In this document: one piece after another, positions 1-12,118 of the stretch
Numbering within the stretch: the stretch's first letter is position 1
How the letters are laid out: every line of letters begins with the position of its first letter
NCBI GenBank assembly: GCA_000442125.1
Contig: KE546974.1
Location: forward strand, 1,178,001-1,242,000
Length of the DNA: 64,000 nucleotides
DNA from: Opeltia flavorubescens
Taxonomy: Eukaryota; Ascomycota; Lecanoromycetes; Teloschistales; Teloschistaceae
Direction of reading: 5' to 3'
Program-made: the position numbers and the translations under genes
Notes under the pieces: generated by a model
The model's input: the letters and a program-made list of their open reading frames with translations, nothing else
What the model was told of the DNA's origin: nothing
Databases searched by the model: none

Positions 1-267
1 GACGTCCAAGACTATGTCAAGCGAAACAACGTTCCCTACAATGAACTGCTAGACCGCAGTTACAAGAGCGTCGGTGATTGGCATTCGACACAGCCGATCA
101 AGGCTGGTGAGGACGAGCGGGCTGGCAGGTGGAAGGGTCAACAGAAGACGGAATGCGGCATCCATAATCCAAGGTCAAAGTTTGCCCAATATCTGCGCGA
201 GCAGGAGAGGAAGAAGCAAGAAGAAGCCCTACAGAAAGCACTCGACGGTCTAGAAGTTACTGGTTAA
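1..267 (+). CDS. MET16: Phosphoadenylyl-sulfate (PAPS) reductase, 3' end only
   Basis: This is the C-terminal 88 residues of a PAPS reductase, which reduces PAPS to sulfite with thioredoxin in assimilatory sulfate reduction in the cytosol. The frame is open from base 1 to the TAA at 265-267. The family's C-terminal signature is clear: VPYNELLDRSYKSVGDWHS, followed by a charged stretch and then KTECGIH. The cysteine of ECGIH is the nucleophile known from this family. A Lys/Glu-rich helix ends the protein. The 5' part lies outside the window. The next gene on the same strand is ATP sulfurylase, two steps earlier in the same pathway, which supports the call. Confidence 0.93.
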   Translation, partial: DVQDYVKRNNVPYNELLDRSYKSVGDWHSTQPIKAGEDERAGRWKGQQKTECGIHNPRSKFAQYLREQERKKQEEALQKALDGLEVTG

Positions 268-2954
<2,687 letters not shown>

Positions 2955-3705
2955 GGGGCATTGCAAATAGAGTGCATACATAGACATTGAATTGTTCATA
3001 CAGCAGCCGACGCTCGGACCTGTATGCTTTTTTAATGCTGTCGATACGATTCTTTGGCTTGTGTGCCATTCATAATGAAAATTAACATTAATTGACGAGA
3101 TGAAAGGGGAGACGTAAGGGATCGACGGTTAATTTACACCGTGGACATAAGTCACAAGGAACGAATAGTACGGCTATTTGTCCATGTTTATCATCTACAA
3201 CTCTCCGTGACTCCAGAAACGAAAATACCACGCTGCGATGCAATGCAGAAAGAGCCTATGAATCAAGATGCATAGAGGTGTTCATGCAAAAGTTTACCTA
3301 ACAACCTATGCTGAAAGCCTCATAATTAGCATTAGCTTAGACTCTCGAAATTCAGTTGGCAGTTTCATCTTGCAGAGCGAATGGAATGTAGATTTTTGAA
3401 TATGACTGTAGTCAGCTAAACCAAAAAAAGTTTCAACCATGACGAGCAGCGATCAACGTTTCAACCAACACACCATTTTCTTACCTCATCCATCGTCAGC
3501 GCATTACTTAGAGATCAATCACACTTTGCTAGTCCTCAAAACCTTCATCTTCCATATACTCCACTCCCATTGATCTCGAGCACCGTTTCATTCCCCCATC
3601 TACTTCCGTCCATCTACAGACACTTGGATAATCCTCTCTGTACGTCTACTGTGATATACCAATCCAACCATCTTTCTACGACCTCTCCCTTCAAATCCTC
3701 AAGTC
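2955..3705. other. MET3-ISD11 intergenic region
   Basis: 3' flank of MET3 and promoter/leader of ISD11. The last ~200 bases before the ISD11 start are pyrimidine-rich, as is common for fungal leaders. No gene is seen. Confidence 0.6.
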
Positions 3706-4389
3706 ATGTCCATGGCAGCGTTAAAAGGCGATATCCCATTCCAAGCTCGATCACTCGTACGCTTAACCCACCGGTTCATTGTTATCTCCTGAATGCCAGC
3801 CTACCCGCCTACTGCCAAGAACGGAATCAATCTGCTAACAGCTTGTTATTGTCCTCTATAGCTCCGCTCCCTACTCCGCCAATCATCCCAGTTCGCCGCC
3901 TACAACTTCCGCGAATACGCCAGACGGCGGACGAGGGATGCGTTCCGGGAAAACCGCGGTGTGACGGAAGAGGGAAAGATACAGGATTTGGTCCAGAATG
4001 GGTTGAGGGAGTTGCAGGTTATGAAGGTAGGTTCCGATCTCGTTTGTAGGCTTTTTTGGTTCCGCAAATATCATGTGAAAGAGTTGGGATGGAATGAGGT
4101 AACATTAGGTGGAAAAACCTATTATCGGTAGTTGCGGGAACACACCGCACAGTATCAAAGTGGTCATTGCCATGAATGAAGAAAAGCAATGACTAACATA
4201 CGCAACATCACAGAGGCAAACGGTCGTCAGTCAATTCTTCCAGCTTGATCGATTGGTGGTGGAAGGGGGCAAATCGGTAGGTTCTGGCACATCGGTCGGA
4301 TGCCCTACTCTGGTCCCTGCTGACCATTTTTCGCTCAGGGCAAGCAAACGGGAGATAAAGGTGATATAGTCCGTCAGACGACGGAATGA
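3706..4389 (+). CDS. ISD11: LYR-family Fe-S biogenesis protein ISD11 (LYRM4)
   Basis: A small mitochondrial protein that stabilises the cysteine desulfurase NFS1 and binds acyl carrier protein. Four exons (3706-3756, 3862-4026, 4214-4276, 4339-4389) give 109 residues, matching the family. After [16 protein letters not shown] come the LYR-type helix, [19 protein letters not shown], then [21 protein letters not shown] and the C-terminal DIVRQ. Intron 1 carries a GCTAAC branch site close to its TAG acceptor. The tyrosine expected in the L-Y-R motif is replaced: the splice joins CTC to CTC CGC, giving SLLRSLLRQ. The frame and both splice sites look sound, so I take this as a real substitution, though intron 1 interrupts exactly this motif. 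Confidence 0.88.
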
Positions 4390-5053
4390 TATATCTTATT
4401 CTGGCGCCGTCTTCCGGAGTTGTGGGGTTTGTGCGTTATCCTGGACAAGGATGCTCAGGGGTTTTTCAAAGTCCATCATTCTGTACTGCATGGGATTTGT
4501 AGAATGAGACAAAAAGCACGCTTATCTGTGGCTGGGCTCGATACTGTACCGAATAAGGGAATCTGGACTTGTTGCGGTCTGCATGAAATACCAGAGTGAG
4601 CGTCTTGACCCATGGTAATATGGGTGTTCAAAAGGATGATGAAACCACGATATCGACCGATACTCGAGTTCACTCATGAATAATGTAAGGTCGATATCCT
4701 GATGATGCACTCAGGCTATCAGTGTGATGAATCGGTACCACAAATTGGCCAACAATAAAATTAGGACCAAGAACCGTTCCACGCCAATAAGTAATCTGAT
4801 ATTCGCGTGCAACTCCCATATGGTATCAATGGACCTAACTCCACACTACTTATACAAAATTGCAGCTGATTGATCGCTGGACAAGAAGGGTATCATAAGA
4901 AAAACACATTATGCAACGACATGCAAACATCATCACTGACATCAACCTCGTCATAGACCCCATGCCTTCATGAGAGGTACACATCAGATATCCGGAAAAG
5001 CAAAGTGTGAATCGTGAAGAACACTTGATCATCAAGTTCATGCGATTGAGAAA
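4390..5053. other. ISD11 / CorA-like convergent 3' region
   Basis: Two convergent genes end on either side. I see no gene or structured repeat here; short frames have no family character. Confidence 0.6.
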
Positions 5054-7162
5054 TCAGACCATTGAACCAGGACGTTTCGCCGGCCGCCGCCTGCCATGCC
5101 ACATATGCTTTAGATGATGCCTGAAAGATGCGAACGATACGACCACCACTATGAAGAGCGCAATACTTCCACACACCTTCCAGAAATATCCTTCAGTCCG
5201 CGGTGTGTTGACAATAGTGGAGAGATTCATTCCATAGTAGGACGTGAAGAATGAAAGTGGTAAGAAAACAATAGTAACACCGGTAAAGATGAGGATAGCT
5301 TTATTCTGACTGTCGCTCACGATAGCGAGTTCGTTTTGTTCGATGGAGCGTAGCTGGAAAAGTGCTTCCATGGATTGTTTGGCGTCGATCAACAAGCACT
5401 CAAAGCTGTCATGCCGACCTTTCACCAGTGTCAGTGCCCATTTGACTCGCTCGTGCATTGATTCGCCATTCGGATTATCTGGAAGTCTTCTCCCTCGGTT
5501 GTCTTCCGTTTCGAATTTGCGGACATCCTGTTGCATGCCTTTGAAGAGATCAACTTGTTTTTGGCAAATCAATTTGATAGTCGTCAGCTCGTCAATACAA
5601 GCCAGATAGTCGCGAACAAGTTTGACCGTTTCGTCTTTTCGCCATGGAGCATAACGACGTCGTTTCAGGTCTTGGATGACAGCTTGGTACGCAATGTCGA
5701 GATCGGGAGCGTTGAATCCTTGCCTTTGGGCATGTGGTGTAACACCGACTTCCGTGATGAGGTAAGTTAAAAGCCATTCAACAGTGCGTCTGTGCCAGCT
5801 ACTTGTTCCTTGATCTGCAAAGGCAGCGAAAACGTAGCCAGGGGCCGAAGCATTCTCGTTGTCGAACATCGCGTGTGCGGGTTCGGAGAGGTGCTCAGAC
5901 AATTTCTTGTCGAGGAAGTTAACGCCAGCCATGGGCGACATCGTAAGAAGAATGCCATCAGACCGATGAAAGCACCGGAACACATTCCTTACTAGATGAG
6001 ACTGTCTGAAAAAGGGATGAGTGGAAAGCATCTGTGGATTTACATGTCGAGCGATTGGCTGAAGACCTTGTAGAGGGCCCTTGATGCCCATGGCCAGACC
6101 TTCGTCAAGTTGCCATGGCATGTCCGATGCAACAAGATTCCAGTAGTTCGCAGTCATGGCGAGATGGCCGGCTCTCCATTGTATGTCCGATTGGAGACTT
6201 GAATTCTCGTCGTTCTTGAAGCTACTCTGATCAAGCTCCTCATCCAGCTCGGTCAACTTGCTTAGTATCAGATAGACATCTCGCATTTCCTGAAAGTTCT
6301 TGTGACTGCGCATATTTAATACCTCTGTCTCGAGGTACGGCCACCCTGGGGATCCACCGTTTTCGAACTCTCTGCCTGGCTGACCGTCGTGAAGGAAGAT
6401 ATCTTCAACGGAGGAGTGGGCTAGACCAAGACCAAGCGGAGCGTGTATCCAGCGAACGTCGGCCCATTCAGGTTTGGATTGCCAATATTCTTCAATCTGC
6501 CCTATTGTAATCTCAGTCCGCTCGGCGCGACCGACTCCAAAATCGCAGATCTGGACCTTCACATCTGTTCTGGCAGGGTAGTAATGCTGCGCTAGCCTGA
6601 ACAATTCTTCTTTAGACGGCAAGGGCGGTCGCCTGCGGCTTTTCATAAACGGGCTTAATATTTGGTTCGAAAGAAGGCTATATGAGCTATCGGCCCATTT
6701 CATCAAGCGGTCGTAGACGCTCCTCTGCCTCACACATTCTGTGTTGCAACGCGATAGCTTACGTATTCTGGCTTCTTCGATTCGAGGATCTCGGGCTGCT
6801 ACTTTCTGAAATTCAGTGAGGACTTTCTTTGAGCTGACTACAGTTTCTTCGGAAGATAAGCTGGAATTGTGTGATTTGCCTGGGACAGTCAAGGTGGTCT
6901 GAGATGATGTTCTCCGATCATGCATTTCACGGACCGCGGGGAGAGAGGAGGCCATGGAGGTTACCGAGGGTCTCGTTCGTCGGCCGTTAGAGCCTGGGGA
7001 ATTATCACGGTTTCCAGAGGCTGACGAACTGCTAGCAGAAGAAGAATGCCTTCTGCCACCATTGGACTTGGAAGGAGTTGAACTGGAAATGGAGGATTGC
7101 GAAGACAGATCCCAAACCACATCCTCGTACTCATTCTCGTGAGCCTTGCCTGGCGATTCCAT
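5054..7162 (-). CDS. CorA-like Mg2+/metal ion transporter-type protein
   Basis: A 702-residue single-exon frame. The first ~150 residues are Ser-rich and disordered. A globular middle and a long helical region lead to two C-terminal membrane segments (about residues 617-638 and 656-675), with YYGMN at the end of the first. Two C-terminal helices with a GMN signature define the CorA/MIT superfamily, whose members form pentameric Mg2+ or other divalent cation channels. A C-terminal basic tail, GRRRPAKRPG, follows. The family in filamentous fungi includes many proteins of unproven substrate and membrane, so I do not name one. No intron is needed, although residues 370-400 align poorly with my memory of homologues and could hide a small intron. 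Confidence 0.85.
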   Translation of the reverse strand: MESPGKAHENEYEDVVWDLSSQSSISSSTPSKSNGGRRHSSSASSSSASGNRDNSPGSNGRRTRPSVTSMASSLPAVREMHDRRTSSQTTLTVPGKSHNSSLSSEETVVSSKKVLTEFQKVAARDPRIEEARIRKLSRCNTECVRQRSVYDRLMKWADSSYSLLSNQILSPFMKSRRRPPLPSKEELFRLAQHYYPARTDVKVQICDFGVGRAERTEITIGQIEEYWQSKPEWADVRWIHAPLGLGLAHSSVEDIFLHDGQPGREFENGGSPGWPYLETEVLNMRSHKNFQEMRDVYLILSKLTELDEELDQSSFKNDENSSLQSDIQWRAGHLAMTANYWNLVASDMPWQLDEGLAMGIKGPLQGLQPIARHVNPQMLSTHPFFRQSHLVRNVFRCFHRSDGILLTMSPMAGVNFLDKKLSEHLSEPAHAMFDNENASAPGYVFAAFADQGTSSWHRRTVEWLLTYLITEVGVTPHAQRQGFNAPDLDIAYQAVIQDLKRRRYAPWRKDETVKLVRDYLACIDELTTIKLICQKQVDLFKGMQQDVRKFETEDNRGRRLPDNPNGESMHERVKWALTLVKGRHDSFECLLIDAKQSMEALFQLRSIEQNELAIVSDSQNKAILIFTGVTIVFLPLSFFTSYYGMNLSTIVNTPRTEGYFWKVCGSIALFIVVVVSFASFRHHLKHMWHGRRRPAKRPGSMV

Positions 7163-7853
7163 GCCGCCGGCCTCGACGATGATAGGAATGCGATAATAAC
7201 GCGAAAGGACAATATCAAAGCGAGGTTACACAAAATCAAAGAAACGCAGGTAAGAAGCAGGTACAGCTGATGAGTTACAGTCAAATTGGGAGCAATAAGG
7301 AATGGAGTGAGGGAATGGTTCGGTTTGGGGTCCATGGCTAACCGCCGGCCAGGCTTGTGTAGCCTCACAGCCTAGAACCTACGTTGATCGACACTGTACT
7401 TTTAGCTACGGACTACTCAAATAGCGGGCTATGGTGACTAATTGAAGAGCCTTATGATATGACTTACTCTCCAGTCGGCCTCGGCAGGAGAGCCTCTGAA
7501 ATCAGATCAATTGGTCATAACACTTGGACAGCTTCAAGGGAATTCCCAAAAGGTCAAAAGATTCGGGATCAAAAGGTGTGAAAGGCCCGGAAGCTTAATC
7601 TGCCACGCCAAGGCTCTAGAAGGGCCTCGCGTGGGTGATTGTGTAACCAGGCTGAGCCTTCCTCTCGTCCCGTCTTTCATCTGTGCCGTGATAATGTCAA
7701 GAGGGGGGTCCTCTTCAGGTGCATTGCAGGCCAGCCGGCCTTGAGACGCTGCATTAAATAGATCATTTTGGATTTCCCGTCATATTCGTTCATTTTGTTT
7801 TGCTGTGCATTGTTAGGGCGCTCTGACACGTATGCGTCTGCGCAGGAGACTTC
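7163..7853. other. Divergent promoter region, CorA-like / disordered protein gene
   Basis: The two flanking genes are transcribed outward from here. No gene is seen. Short open frames overlap the 5' end of the transporter gene and are shadows. Confidence 0.55.
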
Positions 7854-9556
7854 ATGGCTCCGGTACGTGTACCACTATCATTGTTGATAGATAATTTCTT
7901 TCATCTCATCAAGCCTTCTTCCCGAGTTGCTTTCATCAGAACCCTTTCCCTACTCTAACAAGACTGCGCCTAGTCTTTCCGCAATTCCACCACCATACAT
8001 TGCTGTTCATCTTTAGCGAATGCGACATCATTTTTCACACTTAAGATTGCTGACAAACGACTTAGCTCCGTAATAATCGATCCAGCAATCGTTCTGGTCG
8101 ATCTCAGATTGATCATGATGTCTTCGAGGGCCTACCGGTACGGCACTGGCGCAAGGCTTCTGTCGCCGTCAGCACTGCTCTGCAGAAAGAAGAACCTACA
8201 GCCAACCCGGCTAAGGACACACTCTTTCTCGAGCTAGCCATGCCACGGGATGCCCAACTTCTTCCTCCAATGAGCCAGGCTTTGCTCAGGGCAGCCCGCT
8301 CAGGCGAGATTACCAAGAAAGCTCCTTCACAACCCCTTCTCGAGGATGACAAGGAGAACGGCGAGGACGATGATGCCCTCGGGGATGCCGAGCTTGGTTT
8401 TATGGCCAAGAGATGGGCCGCCCTCCCGAGACATCTCGAGGGTCTCGAACCTGAGTTCTTGGCTAAGCGGAGAAAAGGCCTCCCCTCTGCCTATGCAGGT
8501 CCACTCGGCCAAGCTGGTGCTATCACCCCCATGAGGAAGACGAAAGTTAAAAAAATGGACGGCGATGGCAACGCTACAGTCTTGGATGTACTCGTACCAG
8601 AAGGACAGACAATCGAAGGCGAAGTGGTGGAGGAGGAAGCCAATGTGACTCAAGCACCAGCCCCTGGTACGGTCGTTGAAGGCGTAGGCGTCGCCAACGC
8701 TGAGGGTGTCATTGTCGCTGGAGATCAAATGCTGCCTACTCCGCCTAGGCGACGACCACCGCCTCCTAAGCGCAAGGCCAAAGGCCCCGGCAGGGGGCGG
8801 AAGAAGAAGGTAGCCTTTGCACCAGGCTCCGAGGGTCAGGCTCTTCCTGCCACTGATGCTACGGTTAACAAGGGACCTAATGGCATCGGTGGGATCTCTG
8901 AGGCTCAAAGTGGAGACAGCATGGCACAGGGCGATGGCACTATGGATTACGATCATGCCCTCCAGAACGGGGACGAGAGTAGCGAAGAAGATGATGAAGG
9001 TGAAGAGGGCAACGAAGGTGATAGGGAGGAAGGCGAGCTTTCGCCTTCACCCCCTTCATCACAATCACCGTCCGGACCGCCGCCTCCTCCAGAGTATGCG
9101 GAAACATCGCTCTCGACGCAGGATCAGGCTATCGTTAATGACACCGAAGCAAATGAGCCGCAGAAAGGGGACATTATTGTTCCGGAAGTGCCGCAACGAC
9201 GAGATATGTCAGGATCACCAGATGTGCCACTTATCGCTGATCAGGAGGTGGCCGCTTTATCTGTTATAAGCAAACCTCTGGATGATCGAGTATCTGTCAT
9301 GGGAACTGAACAAACACTGCTGTCTGTCGAAGAACCTCCGAGTAAAATAGAACAAGCGCCCACCGAAGCTGTCGTTGCAGCAGAAGTACCTCCAGAGCAC
9401 AATCCCTTGGATGGACTGGTTGAACCGAAGCCTCCCACTTCCAGTGATCAGCAAGCAGAGCAAGAAGGCCATCTTTCAGACGGCGAGATTGATCTGCTCG
9501 GCAGCCTCGAGAAGCAATTGAACGACAATGAGATCACGGTCAATAATAAAGTATGA
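7854..9556 (+). CDS. Conserved-looking disordered, probably nuclear protein (function unknown)
   Basis: Proposed model: a 9-nt first exon (7854-7862, Met-Ala-Pro), an intron to 8065 ending CTTAG, then exon 8066-9556; 499 residues. The extension is supported because the frame stays open through a patterned N-terminus containing DHDVFEGLPVRHWRK before the first internal ATG at 8240, which starts MPRDAQLLPPMSQALLRAAR. The rest is low-complexity: an acidic stretch, Pro-rich segments, and a basic KRKAKGPGRGRKKK that resembles an AT-hook or nuclear localisation signal. The C-terminal half is acidic and disordered. I recognise no enzyme domain and do not assign a function; chromatin association would fit but is inference. 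If the 9-nt exon is wrong the protein begins at 8240 with 438 residues. Confidence 0.65.
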
Positions 9557-9672
9557 AGGCTGCATTTTAGCGCGATTGATTTTTTTGGCTATTCATGATA
9601 CCCACGCTGGCATGTTTGTTTTCATCGTTATTTGGAAAATTAAGAATACGCCCATCGTTTACATTGATATGA

Positions 9673-10938
9673 TTATTGCAAGAATGTCAAGGCTCCGAGG
9701 CAAAGAGCATCTATACCTGTTTTCAATGTCGGCTGGATCACCGGCGCAAAGAATGGTGAGTGGTTGACAGGAATATCCTCAGCCAACCGCCCTTTCTGTT
9801 TCGTTTCGTCCCAAATTTTCTCATCCACGCCACCAAAGAACCAAAAGCACGACGGCTTACCCTGGCTGCTTGCGAGAATTGAATAATCTTCGCTCGCAGT
9901 GGAACATGGGGTGTTCGGGTCGAATCGATCTCCGAAAAATCCTTGGAACGAGTTATGCACACTCTTCGTAACGTTCTCATCATTGACTGATAGAGGAAAT
10001 TTTGCTGTCCCTTCGAACAGTGGCTCCTTCGTCGCGCCGCTAGCTTCGCATTCTCCCTTCACAATTCGGCGGACGGCAGTCAACACCCTATTCCGCACTT
10101 CGTGATCCTGCGTTCTTATGTTAAGCCTTATTTCCGCTTTATCGGCAATAATGTTTTCAGTCTGTCCCGCTTGCAGGCTTCCTACTGTCACGACAGCAAA
10201 TTGATCGGGGTCGACTTCCCGGCTAATCACGGTTTGAAGCTTCATCACCACACTTGCGGCCATGACTACAGGGTCCACGGTCCGATGAGGCATAGAGCCA
10301 TGACCTCCACGTCCAAAAATAGTAATCTTGAAGCTATCGGCTTCAGACATGACGTTTCCAACCCTGCAACCCACCGATCCGGTCCGCAGAGCCATGACAT
10401 GCTGCCCTAGGACGACATCCGGGACTGGGATCTTGTTGTACAAGCCGTCGTCCACCATGGCTTGAGCGCCGCCTCCTCTCTCTTCATTTGGTTGAAATAA
10501 TACAATGAGTGTTCCGCTCCAGGATTCCTTCATCTTTCCTAGGCGCTCTGCCGCTGCCAAAAGGGCAGTGATGTGGAAGTCATGACCACAGGCATGCATG
10601 ACCGGTTTCACTACGTCATCATTGTCCCGCATCGTCACTTTGCTGGCATATTCGAGACCGGTGTCTTCTTTGACAGGTAAAGCGTCCATGTCCGCACGCA
10701 GGAGAACCGTTTTGCCTGCGCCATTCCGAAGAACTCCGGCGAGACCGTGACCGCCAATTGATGTGTGGAGTTCGTATCCAGCATCGAGAGAATTAAGGTG
10801 TGATGCGACCTTGGCAGCAGTTTGTTCTTCTTGGTAGGACAGCTCAGGGTGAGAATGGAAATACTTGTAGAGAGCTTCGTACCGCTCGAGATCGATGCTC
10901 AATGATGATAGGAGAGACGTAAGATTTTGGGAGGCCAT
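9673..10938 (-). CDS. M20-family metallo-amidohydrolase (hippurate / IAA-amino acid hydrolase type)
   Basis: 421 residues, one exon. M20D peptidases are di-metal (Zn/Mn/Co) hydrolases that release amino acids from N-acyl conjugates such as hippurate or indole-acetyl amino acids. Visible motifs: HSHPELSYQEE near the N-terminus, LLRADMDALPVKEDTG (metal Asp), MHACGHDFH (metal His and Cys), FQPNEERGGGAQAM (catalytic and metal Glu pair) and the dimerisation-domain GRGGHGSMPH. The C-terminal TASEDYSILA and NHSPFF complete the set. No signal peptide is evident, so it is probably cytosolic. The exact substrate cannot be told from sequence. Confidence 0.92.
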   Translation of the reverse strand: MASQNLTSLLSSLSIDLERYEALYKYFHSHPELSYQEEQTAAKVASHLNSLDAGYELHTSIGGHGLAGVLRNGAGKTVLLRADMDALPVKEDTGLEYASKVTMRDNDDVVKPVMHACGHDFHITALLAAAERLGKMKESWSGTLIVLFQPNEERGGGAQAMVDDGLYNKIPVPDVVLGQHVMALRTGSVGCRVGNVMSEADSFKITIFGRGGHGSMPHRTVDPVVMAASVVMKLQTVISREVDPDQFAVVTVGSLQAGQTENIIADKAEIRLNIRTQDHEVRNRVLTAVRRIVKGECEASGATKEPLFEGTAKFPLSVNDENVTKSVHNSFQGFFGDRFDPNTPCSTASEDYSILASSQGKPSCFWFFGGVDEKIWDETKQKGRLAEDIPVNHSPFFAPVIQPTLKTGIDALCLGALTFLQ

Positions 10939-11199
10939 CGAGGCTGCATAGGTGGTTTTGAGGAGTGGAAGGTTGGTATGGATATAGATAAAAAGATTAT
11001 ACCTGGCGTCTGTGTAGGTATTGTGTAAAGTGCTTTCGAGTTGTGAACATCCTCCACATGTTCAGAATCGAAAACCTTCACGATGCGTTATGACGTGGGG
11101 CTTTGATGACGTAGGTTCATCGATCTCCAAAAGAAAGGATCGTTTTGGACATGTATGATAGTGTATTGTTTGAAGGGATGGCGTTCTGTTTGTCTTCTA

Positions 11200-11905
11200 T
11201 CAACTTGCTTTCCTGATCTTTTTTCGAGTTCTTCGGATCTCAATCTCTAAACTCTTCATCTCATTCACAACATTGGCTAAGGATGGTACTACTTCGGTGG
11301 CTGCGTTTCTGAACGAGTCTTGTGATTTTCTGAGTGCAGGCGGGACTAGAATACCGAACCACTTTAATGGATCTGAGCTTGGAGCTCCACAGTCCGTATT
11401 TCTTTCATTAAACCCAGTATCTCCTTCTTCCTCTGCCTCCTTTTCCTCTAATTTCTCCCTGATTGGCTGCTGCGTTGGAGTGGCGAGCAAGTCCAGCTTG
11501 GGTTGCATATACGATTCCTCGTCAGACGTTTCTTTTTGTTCTAAATTGATACCGCTGTAAGGATCGTGTTAGCAATCGGCTCTTCACTATCTTAGCCTTG
11601 AAGGCGTACAATCTTGTTAAAGCTTGCATCCGATCATCATAAAAGTCCTGGCCGTAACGTATGCGGTTTGGATTGGAGAAATTAGCCTGGGCGAGGGAGA
11701 AATAACCCTTGAAATTGCATCAGACTACGTCTTGACTTGGAGAATGCTATATGTTTACTGATGACAACTCTTTCGCCATCTTCTGCTGCATTGACTGGTA
11801 CTCATGCAATAAATGGAGATAGCGCTCTAGAAGGACATCGAGAGAGTCTGTCAGACTCTCTCGAGATAAATCTGCCTTATCTGGCATGGTCGGAACATCA
11901 ATCAT
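11200..11905 (-). CDS. VMA22: V-ATPase assembly factor VMA22 (CCDC115) homologue
   Basis: An ER assembly factor for the V0 sector of the vacuolar ATPase. Three exons on the minus strand (11905-11759, 11707-11610, 11554-11200) join in frame to 199 residues. The first exon encodes a helical segment LDVLLERYLHLLHEYQSMQQ. The second gives GYFSLAQANFSNPNRIRYGQDFYDDRMQA, characteristic of fungal members. The third ends in DPLKWFGILVPPALRKSQ and a coiled coil up to RRTRKKIRKAS. The acidic linker in exon 3 is variable in the family. It shares a promoter region of about 210 bases with the divergent gene at 12119. Confidence 0.82.
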
Positions 11906-12118
11906 GGTTCTCACATTTAAAGCATATTAGAAGCCACGACGGCAATTTAATTATAAGTTCGACTCGTATTTGTTATGTAAGGTAGCATCCGAGCTTCTTT
12001 CACCACCGAAGATCAGCCGCATGATTGTAGGCTAAGTCGTTACCAAAGCCACGATCCAATGGACCATTGCCCTGTGTCTACGGAGTTATACACGGAGGCA
12101 CACCTCAAATAGCTCAGC

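Noticed and set aside
8327-8956. 209-codon minus-strand frame
   Set aside because: Antisense shadow of the disordered protein gene at 7854-9556.
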